Below, piece after piece: positions 1 to 3,926 of a stretch of 5,818 nucleotides of DNA (its first letter is position 1; the number at the start of each line of letters is the position of its first letter). This DNA is from Pirellulales bacterium (GTDB lineage: Bacteria; Planctomycetota; Planctomycetia; Pirellulales; Thermoguttaceae). The stretch is taken from assembly GCA_030605745.1 (NCBI GenBank), contig JAUWHT010000020.1, positions 1 to 5,818 of the forward strand, given 5' to 3'. A model generated the notes under the pieces. The model saw only the letters and a program-made list of their open reading frames with translations. It did not search any database and was not told where the DNA came from. Made by a program: the position numbers and the translations under genes.

Positions 1-13
1 TAGTAAGCTGCAT
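1..13 (-). CDS. Start of a leftward gene (partial, 4 codons)
   Basis: On the minus strand an ATG (complement of 11-13) is followed by codons for Q, L and T before the window ends. A near-consensus SD, AAGGAGG (complement of 21-27), lies 7 bases upstream, which is ideal spacing and the main support for a real start. Nothing can be said about the product. It is divergent from the kinase-like gene at 386, and the roughly 370 bases between them would hold both promoters. Confidence 0.5.
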
Positions 14-20
14 GGGTCGG

Positions 21-27
21 CCTCCTT
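21..27 (-). promoter_or_regulatory. Strong Shine-Dalgarno site of the leftward partial gene
   Basis: The minus-strand sequence AAGGAGG lies 7 bases before an ATG. The SD overlaps one arm of a 9-base inverted repeat (17-25 with 81-89), so it could be masked by pairing in a transcript that starts upstream of about position 89. Confidence 0.5.
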
Positions 28-138
28 GCCTGCGGGAATGTTTTGTGACGGTTGAATCACATGCTATCCCAAATTGGCCTGGAGGCCGATACCATTTCAG
101 CTACATTTCGAGCCCGAAAATGTGCAAAACTTGAACTA

Positions 139-285
139 AGCGCCCGCGCACAAATAACTTGATCAATTGGGTGGCACGCCCTGAGGAACGAAGGGCGTGT
201 TGAGCCGGGCGCCCACGCCCTTCGCTGCGCTCAGGGACGTGCCACCCTCGCTCAAACTTATACAGGTTATTTTTGCGCGGGCCCT
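139..285. repeat. 147-bp nested inverted-repeat (MITE-like) element
   Basis: The outer arms are 139-158 (AGCGCCCGCGCACAAATAAC) and 266-285; the complement of the right arm matches the left at 18 of 20 bases. Inside them lies a second pair, 169-199 against 214-247, which share GGGTGGCACG, CCCTGAG and GAAGGGCGTG in the same order with only small gaps. The 14-base centre (200-213) is unpaired. There is no transposase or credible ORF. AACTT occurs near both flanks (128-132, 286-290), but is too weak to call a target duplication. The structure fits a non-autonomous palindromic element or a dispersed repeat; copy number in the genome would decide. Confidence 0.6.
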
Positions 286-296
286 AACTTCACCGT

Positions 297-323
297 GTAG
301 CGGCAGGGCTTGCCCCGCGCTAC
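297..323. repeat. Compact GC-rich hairpin
   Basis: GTAGCG (297-302) pairs with CGCTAC (318-323). Inside, GGGC (306-309) pairs with GCCC (312-315) across a two-base centre. There is no T-run after it on either strand, so it does not look like an intrinsic terminator. It sits 12 bp from the 139-285 element and 62 bp before the kinase-like gene, and may be another dispersed palindromic repeat. Confidence 0.45.
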
Positions 324-385
324 GGACAAGGACGCGTGTCAACTGAGTTGAACTACCCAACAGAAACACCGCAGGTCAGCAAATC

Positions 386-1267
386 ATGAGCCGCATGTTG
401 GAAGCGCTTAGGCAGATCGAGGCGAGATCGGCAGAACCACCGGCGAGCGACGACTTCGTGCCGCCGGAGGAACCCCCGTCGAACGACTCGCCTCCCCCGG
501 ACGAAACCCAGCAAGAAGACCGGCAGGTCGAGCCGGAGGAACCGGTCGGAGCCGAAGAACCGGTCACAGCCGAAGAACCGGTCGTCGAGGCGGCGCTCTC
601 GCAGGTGGACGCTGCGGCAGCAATGGTCGCCGACTCGCTGGCTCACGAAACGTTCCTGGGGGTTGAAGACGAACACACCCGAGCGTACACCAAACTGGCC
701 GATAACATCCTTTCGCAGTTACCCTCGGACCGGCCGGCTACACTGATGTTCACCAGCCCGGGCGACGGGACCGGCAAGACCGGGTTGCTGGTTCCGCTGG
801 CCACGGCGCTGCTGGAGCGGACCACCGGCGAGCTGCTGGTGATCGACGGCAACTTGCACAAGCCGGGGCTGGCGAGCCGCCTGGGCGTCGAGGCGGACCG
901 CGGGCTGGCCGACGTGCTTCTGGGCGCGGCGAACTGGCAGCAGGTAGTCCGGCCGACCGTGGTAGAGCGGCTGAACATACTGCCCGGCGTGGAATTTCCC
1001 GCAACAGGCGGCCGCCCGCCGCAGCGGCTCAACCTTGAACCACTGCTCGAAGAACTGGCCGACCACTACAAGCTGGTGCTTATTGATACGGCCTCGCTGG
1101 CCTATCCGGAGGTGGCCCAGATGAGCCGATATTGCGACGGCACGTACCTGGTGGTTCGGATCGGTCACACCCGTCGCCGGACAGTTGCCGAAGCCGCTCG
1201 CGTGCTCCAGCGCTGCGGCGGCCGCCTGCTGGGATGCGTAGTGCTTGGCAAGCCCGGCAGTTATTGA
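386..1267 (+). CDS. CpsD/BY-kinase-like P-loop ATPase (polysaccharide-type tyrosine kinase homologue)
   Basis: This 293-residue protein resembles the cytoplasmic kinase domain of bacterial tyrosine kinases (CpsD/CapB/Wzc), which control exopolysaccharide export with a membrane chain-length partner. The N-terminus (1-14) is a short helix-like segment. Residues 15-80 are acidic, proline-rich and probably disordered, with three hexapeptide repeats (PEEPVG, AEEPVT, AEEPVV). The ATPase domain spans about 88-290: Walker A GDGTGKT at 126-132 after FTSP, Walker A' LVIDGNLHKP at 151-160, and Walker B LVLIDTAS at 230-237. Two key features depart from the family: the second acidic residue of Walker A' is Asn156, and the usual PP after the Walker B IDT is AS. 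There is no C-terminal tyrosine cluster, only a final Tyr293. It may therefore be a regulator or degenerate kinase. The ATG is the first in-frame start after a TGA; no strong SD is visible. A partner chain-length gene is not in the window. Confidence 0.82.
   Translation: MSRMLEALRQIEARSAEPPASDDFVPPEEPPSNDSPPPDETQQEDRQVEPEEPVGAEEPVTAEEPVVEAALSQVDAAAAMVADSLAHETFLGVEDEHTRAYTKLADNILSQLPSDRPATLMFTSPGDGTGKTGLLVPLATALLERTTGELLVIDGNLHKPGLASRLGVEADRGLADVLLGAANWQQVVRPTVVERLNILPGVEFPATGGRPPQRLNLEPLLEELADHYKLVLIDTASLAYPEVAQMSRYCDGTYLVVRIGHTRRRTVAEAARVLQRCGGRLLGCVVLGKPGSY
533..586 (+). repeat. Three in-frame 18-bp tandem repeats
   Basis: Three 18-bp units encode PEEPVG, AEEPVT and AEEPVV (residues 50-67) in the acidic linker of the kinase-like gene. 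Units two and three share the identical 15-mer GCCGAAGAACCGGTC at 551-565 and 569-583. Such near-identical units can expand or contract by slippage without breaking the frame. Confidence 0.75.
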
Positions 1268-1293
1268 CCTAAGGCAGAAAAGTCGGGTATACT
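1264..1293 (+). promoter_or_regulatory. Sigma70-type promoter for the antitoxin gene
   Basis: The -35 TTGACC (1264-1269) and -10 TATACT (1288-1293) are 18 bases apart; each matches consensus at five of six positions. The -35 overlaps the stop codon of the kinase-like gene, so the antitoxin unit is set up for independent transcription. Start of transcription would be near 1300, leaving a leader of about 48 bases. Confidence 0.6.
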
Positions 1294-1307
1294 TCTTGCT
1301 AGTAAGA
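1294..1307. promoter_or_regulatory. Candidate antitoxin operator (palindrome at the transcription start)
   Basis: TCTTGCTAGTAAGA is a 14-bp palindrome with one imperfect pair, centred between 1300 and 1301. It abuts the -10 box and covers the predicted transcription start. AbrB/MazE-type antitoxins commonly bind palindromes in their own promoters, so autoregulation is a reasonable inference. Confidence 0.45.
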
Positions 1308-1335
1308 GTAATATCCAGATAGGCTAACACATCGA

Positions 1336-1339
1336 GAGG
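1336..1339 (+). promoter_or_regulatory. Ribosome binding site of the antitoxin gene
   Basis: GAGG, within GAGAGG (1334-1339), lies 8 bases before the ATG at 1348, supporting that start. Confidence 0.5.
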
Positions 1340-1347
1340 CTGTTGTC

Positions 1348-1584
1348 ATGAAAGTCACCTCCAAGGGACAAGTGACGATCCCGGTTGAGATTCGTGATTG
1401 CCTGGGGATTCTTCCGGATAGCGAGGTGGAGTTCGCCGAAGAAGGTGGCAAGGTCGTATTGCGCAAGAAGGCTGTGCCCGGTGTGCGCGGGCAGCGGTTG
1501 GTCGATGCGATCCGGGGAAAAAGCACTGTCAAGATGACGACCAACCAGATCATGGCACTAACGCGTGGAGAGCCAAAGCAATGA
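1348..1584 (+). CDS. AbrB/MazE/SpoVT-type antitoxin
   Basis: This 78-residue protein is a DNA-binding antitoxin of the AbrB/MazE swapped-hairpin fold. Residues 1-45 hold the hallmark MKVTSKGQVTIPVEIRDCLGI followed by a DSEVEF strand and KVVLRKK. Residues 46-78, with RGQRLVDAIRGK and a terminal MTTNQIMALTRGE, match the tail that in such pairs usually wraps the PIN toxin. The start has a fitting SD, and a promoter and palindrome lie just upstream. Its stop overlaps the next start as ATGA at 1581-1584, the normal layout of an antitoxin-toxin operon with translational coupling. The antitoxin looks intact while its toxin is truncated, so it may now act only as a regulator, as an orphan antitoxin against related toxins, or be on the way to loss. 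Confidence 0.9.
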   Translation: MKVTSKGQVTIPVEIRDCLGILPDSEVEFAEEGGKVVLRKKAVPGVRGQRLVDAIRGKSTVKMTTNQIMALTRGEPKQ

Positions 1585-1694
1585 AGGCTGCAATGGTCGA
1601 TTCGTGCGTTCTGCTCAATGTACTCACCGAGGATCCAGATTGGTTTCAGTGGTCGTCCGAGGCGTTGGCAAGCGCGGCCGACAGCAGGCAGTAG
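1581..1694 (+). pseudogene. Truncated VapC-type PIN toxin (first 37 codons only)
   Basis: The ATG at 1581 overlaps the antitoxin stop (ATGA). The frame reads MKAAMVDSCVLLNVLTEDPDW and continues to EALASAADSRQ before a TAG at 1692-1694. The hydrophobic VDSCVLLNVLTEDP segment matches the opening of PIN ribonucleases of the VapC class, including the first catalytic Asp (residue 7). PIN toxins are usually about 130-140 residues; the rest, with the other acidic active-site residues, is absent. Reading through the stop or in the other two frames up to 1761 gives nothing PIN-like, so this is a deletion or replacement and not a single frameshift. The product cannot be an active nuclease. PIN similarity ends where an inverted repeat begins (1680). 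Confidence 0.75.
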
Positions 1695-1740
1695 TGGCAT
1701 TTGCATCTTGCGGGGGCAACCATCACTACTGTCTACTGTC
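1680..1740. repeat. 61-bp inverted repeat at the toxin break point
   Basis: The left arm GACAGCAGGCAGTAGTG (1680-1696) pairs with the complement of 1724-1740 at 15 of 17 positions, around a 27-base loop. The right arm contains a tandem CTACTGT (1726-1732, 1733-1739). The toxin stop codon lies inside the left arm. There is no T-run, so a terminator role is less likely than a small palindromic element or a recombination scar. Confidence 0.55.
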
Positions 1741-1752
1741 GCCCTGACCCCA

Positions 1753-1770
1753 CGAGAACACTTATTCTCG
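1753..1770 (-). terminator. Weak hairpin over the stop codon of the leftward gene
   Basis: CGAGAA (1753-1758) and TTCTCG (1765-1770) form a 6-bp stem with a 6-base loop that includes the TAA of the leftward gene. No T-run follows, so at best it is a weak or RNA-stabilising structure. Confidence 0.2.
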
Positions 1771-3270
1771 CCGCAAGACATAGTCGATGTTGTCGATGTC
1801 GACCAGGACGTTGATAATACAGGTCTTCATCCGTCGAATCCTTCCGTGGTCCTCAAAATCGTCTTTGATTCCGGCTAGGTCTCTGAGGATCGAAATCAGT
1901 TCATTTCGGTACGCGCCGTAACCTCGCGGGGTCAACCGAAACAAGTAATGGCTTTTCCCCGGAGCCTCGCCGAGCAAGTTGGTCACATGAAATTCTCCCG
2001 GGCATGGGCGTTGTTTCTGTTCTTCCGGCCAATTCTCGAAGTAGACATCCTCGCTTCGCAGGTAAACGTCGACCAGCTTCCGAAGCACTTGCGGGTTCCT
2101 GGGCCGGTAATACTTTTCGATGACTTCCGCCAATACATCTTCGACGTTTCGGGTTGTGTCTGAAAGGATTCGGCCGGCCACGGCGATGTTTACCTCCGTG
2201 GCGGGATTGATCACGGGGGCCTGGTAAATCATGCTGCCGCGAGCACCGTCTTTATAGTGCTGCTTGATTGCATTTCCCGTGCCCTTGGGATACGGAAGGA
2301 AATACGACAGACGGTTCCGCCGCACGCAAGGGCACATCCAGATCCCGCCCGAGGTGCCATAGTCGCAGTGGAGCTTCTCTATGAATGCCTTTCGTTGATC
2401 GGGGGGCACGATCGTTCCGGCCCATCCCTGATCCATGAAGCAGTCAATGTGTTTGCTCATCTCGACGACGTGCTCTTCTTCCTCGGGCGTAAAGGGCGTG
2501 ACATTGCCCTTGATCCACGCGATGGGGATCGATGACACGAATTTGTCCGGCCACTTGTCATGGATGTAGTCGGCCGCCCGTATGTTCAGCCGGCAGTTGT
2601 ATCCCACGCGGCCGTACTTGCCGGCACATTGTGGGCACATGCAGCATCCCAGGTCGGCGCTTTCCAGGTGAACGCCGCCGAAATCGAAATCGCCCAGTGC
2701 GCAGTCGAGAATCTTTTCCACGTACTTCCATGCTTCCTCTTTGGCACCGCACATCGCGTGCGGATGTGGATTCCCATTTTTATCGACGCCCCGCACGGCG
2801 GGAGTATGCTCAATGATTTGATCGTACCCCCAACTGAAGAGCCCCATGCCGAGATTGACCGTCATGCCGCGCTTGTTCGCCTCCTCGATCAGTTTTTTGA
2901 CCTGCTGCCGGCGGTCCTTGTCCGAAAAGGCGCCCACGATGTCTGGTGGATAACCGTAAGTCGCAAACAACCCGAAGCTTTCAAGGGTGTTGAACCCGGC
3001 TTCGCTCTGCACGTCCAAGGCTTTGATCGCGCTGTTGATCGTTTCGTCATCGAGCTGCGGTGCGGGCCAGTTCTGCAACGGCAGGGGATCCTCCCGCATG
3101 TCGTTGATCCAACAGCTAAACGCAATTCGGTACTTGTACGCCTTCTTCGCATTAGCTTCGGCGTTCTTTTTTCCTCCAATTTCCAGTGCCGCCATGGACG
3201 GGCTCGCCGCCAGGCAAGCCCCCGCCAGCGATGCGCTCTTCACGAAATCTCGTCTGCTTACTCTCATCAT
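1762..3270 (-). CDS. Tat-exported TIM-barrel protein, glycoside-hydrolase-like, cysteine-rich
   Basis: This 502-residue protein begins with a twin-arginine signal: SRRDFVK at 5-11, a hydrophobic stretch 12-23 and a likely cleavage after SMA (27). It should be folded in the cytoplasm and exported. The mature part looks like a TIM barrel of the kind found in glycoside hydrolases: AGFNTLESFGLFATYGYPPD (91-110), ANKRGMTVNLGMGLFSWGYD (131-150), GVHLESADLG (199-208), SSIPIAWIKGN (246-256) and CFMDQGW (277-283). Glu203 and Asp280 at predicted strand ends are candidate catalytic or ligand residues. A cysteine group, CCMCPQC (209-215), follows Glu203, with CPC again at 313-315. Exact family and substrate are unknown; carbohydrate breakdown is inferred. 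The start is set by AGGGAGG (complement of 3278-3284), 7 bases before the ATG. It has its own promoter with a palindrome over the -10 box, suggesting control by a substrate-responsive repressor. Confidence 0.72.
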   Translation of the reverse strand: MMRVSRRDFVKSASLAGACLAASPSMAALEIGGKKNAEANAKKAYKYRIAFSCWINDMREDPLPLQNWPAPQLDDETINSAIKALDVQSEAGFNTLESFGLFATYGYPPDIVGAFSDKDRRQQVKKLIEEANKRGMTVNLGMGLFSWGYDQIIEHTPAVRGVDKNGNPHPHAMCGAKEEAWKYVEKILDCALGDFDFGGVHLESADLGCCMCPQCAGKYGRVGYNCRLNIRAADYIHDKWPDKFVSSIPIAWIKGNVTPFTPEEEEHVVEMSKHIDCFMDQGWAGTIVPPDQRKAFIEKLHCDYGTSGGIWMCPCVRRNRLSYFLPYPKGTGNAIKQHYKDGARGSMIYQAPVINPATEVNIAVAGRILSDTTRNVEDVLAEVIEKYYRPRNPQVLRKLVDVYLRSEDVYFENWPEEQKQRPCPGEFHVTNLLGEAPGKSHYLFRLTPRGYGAYRNELISILRDLAGIKDDFEDHGRIRRMKTCIINVLVDIDNIDYVLRRE

Positions 3271-3277
3271 CTTTGGT

Positions 3278-3284
3278 CCTCCCT
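3278..3284 (-). promoter_or_regulatory. Ribosome binding site of the Tat-exported protein
   Basis: AGGGAGG on the minus strand lies 7 bases before the ATG at 3270 and decides for that start; a second ATG directly follows it. Confidence 0.65.
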
Positions 3285-3327
3285 ATGTTGGCGTCGGGCG
3301 CCCCTGGACGAGACACAACCCGAGGAT

Positions 3328-3351
3328 ACAGCCCCAAGTATACTTGGCTGT
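3328..3351. promoter_or_regulatory. Palindromic operator candidate over the -10 box
   Basis: CCAAGTATACTTGG (3334-3347) is a perfect 14-bp palindrome. ACAG (3328-3331) and CTGT (3348-3351) extend the symmetry with two extra C bases on one side. It fully covers the -10 of the leftward promoter. The GTATAC core is shared with operators of some GntR-family sugar-acid regulators such as UxuR, but the protein that binds here is unknown. Confidence 0.5.
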
Positions 3352-3364
3352 CCGGGGAAGTCAA
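3337..3364 (-). promoter_or_regulatory. Sigma70-type promoter of the Tat-exported protein gene
   Basis: On the minus strand, -35 TTGACT (complement of 3359-3364) and -10 TATACT (complement of 3337-3342) are 16 bases apart, each with five of six consensus bases. Transcription would start near 3330, giving a leader of about 60 bases with the SD near its end. Confidence 0.6.
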
Positions 3365-3515
3365 CAGTTGGGGCGCCGCGGGAAAGCCGGTTGCGTCGTG
3401 CGGAAGTTGTTGCTGGTGGGCGGGTTATGGTGGAGCGGATAAGGATACAAGACCCCCCCGAGATCCCCAATCAGGGGATGTCGCCAAATGCAGCACGGTG
3501 TGATTCAATTACGTC

Positions 3516-3544
3516 TTGCACGATCCAGGCTGTTGGGATATAAT
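3516..3544 (+). promoter_or_regulatory. Promoter of the XRE gene
   Basis: A perfect -10 TATAAT (3539-3544) lies 17 bases after TTGCAC (3516-3521), a modest -35 matching in its TTG. Transcription would start near 3551, so the leader before the ATG at 3558 is only about 7 bases and translation may be near-leaderless. Confidence 0.6.
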
Positions 3545-3551
3545 TCAACAG
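3530..3551. promoter_or_regulatory. Candidate XRE autoregulatory operator
   Basis: CTGTTG (3530-3535) and its exact complement CAACAG (3546-3551) are separated by 10 bases, and the centre of symmetry falls in TATA of the -10 box. Small XRE proteins often repress their own promoters as dimers, so this repeat is a natural binding site. A CAACAG half-site also occurs at 3362-3367, at the -35 of the divergent gene. Confidence 0.45.
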
Positions 3552-3557
3552 GTTACC

Positions 3558-3899
3558 ATGGGCACGCGCATTACTCGAAATCGACGACTGACGGAAGAGG
3601 AAAGTGCTAAGTATCGAACAGTCCGCGAGCAGATCGCCGAGGAGTTGCCGGAGATCAGGCGGCGCGCTAAGGCGGCCAAGCAGCGCATTCTGCTGAAGCA
3701 AGTGCTCAAGGCGCTCAAAGAGGAACGTCAGCGGCAAGGAATGAGCCTGAGGGACTTGAGCCAGCGAACGGGCATCGACCGCGGTTCACTCAGCAAGCTG
3801 GAGAACGACCCTGACCCGAACGTCACCATCAACACTCTGATGAGATACACCCAAGCCATCGGCAAGACGATCACGGTTCAACTCGAGGATGCACGGTAA
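3558..3899 (+). CDS. Small XRE-family helix-turn-helix regulator
   Basis: Starting at the ATG at 3558 the product has 113 residues. An in-frame TTG at 3516 would add 14 residues, but it lies in the -35 box and upstream of the predicted transcript start. Residues 1-45 form a charged, helix-rich extension (LTEEESAKYRTVREQIAEELPEIRRR). The helix-turn-helix covers about 45-105: QVLKALKEERQRQGMSLRDLSQRTGIDRGSLSKLEND, with the second and recognition helices around LRDLSQRTGIDRGSLSKLE. The tail TLMRYTQAIGKTITVQLED is typical of HigA-like antitoxins and stand-alone XRE regulators. No HigB-like toxin is adjacent, so a plain repressor is more likely than a toxin-antitoxin member. It may control itself and possibly the divergent Tat-exported gene. 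It converges on the vWA gene with only 27 bases between stops. Confidence 0.85.
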   Translation: MGTRITRNRRLTEEESAKYRTVREQIAEELPEIRRRAKAAKQRILLKQVLKALKEERQRQGMSLRDLSQRTGIDRGSLSKLENDPDPNVTINTLMRYTQAIGKTITVQLEDAR

Positions 3900-3911
3900 A
3901 CCCTGGGCCGG

Positions 3912-3925
3912 GCAATTTGCAATTT
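3912..3925. repeat. Tandem heptamer between convergent genes
   Basis: GCAATTT occurs twice in direct tandem in the 27-bp gap between the two convergent stops. No hairpin-plus-T-run terminator is seen there, so transcripts of the two genes may overlap. Confidence 0.5.
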
Positions 3926-3926
3926 C

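Larger units (their letters stand above)
14..385. other. Gene-free intergenic region with palindromic repeats
   Basis: No coding region is convincing here. The open frame on the minus strand (163-369) runs through an inverted-repeat element and has no recognisable protein features. The stretch holds, in order: the SD-complementary arm at 81-89, which also forms a short hairpin GGCCT-GG-AGGCC at 76-87; a nested inverted-repeat element at 139-285; and a compact hairpin at 297-323. I could not identify a confident promoter for either divergent gene. Confidence 0.6.
3271..3557. other. Divergent intergenic region with two promoters
   Basis: Besides the leftward promoter and its palindrome and the rightward promoter and its operator-like repeat, this 287-bp region holds a run of seven C (3453-3459) and a perfect hairpin ATCCCC-AATCA-GGGGAT (3463-3479). 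I see no gene in it. Confidence 0.5.

Noticed and set aside
163..369. Minus-strand ORF of 68 codons in the left intergenic region
   Set aside because: It is formed by the inverted-repeat element and hairpin; no SD and no protein features.
1348..1694. Functional toxin-antitoxin pair
   Set aside because: The toxin lacks most of the PIN domain and two-thirds of the catalytic acidic residues, so it cannot be active.
3214..3216. Lipoprotein cysteine (Cys19) in the signal peptide of the exported protein
   Set aside because: The preceding residues AGA are a poor lipobox and a good SMA cleavage site follows, so plain Tat export is more likely.
3463..3479. Intrinsic terminator at ATCCCC-AATCA-GGGGAT
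   Set aside because: No T-run on either strand and it lies between divergent genes, where no transcript should end.
2560..3543. Long plus-strand open frame (327 codons) opposite the exported protein gene
   Set aside because: It is antisense to a gene with a Tat signal, SD and promoter, shows no domain, and runs through the divergent promoter region.
3516..3557. Upstream TTG start for the XRE protein
   Set aside because: The TTG is part of the likely -35 box and lies before the predicted transcript start; the extra residues are unlike the family.
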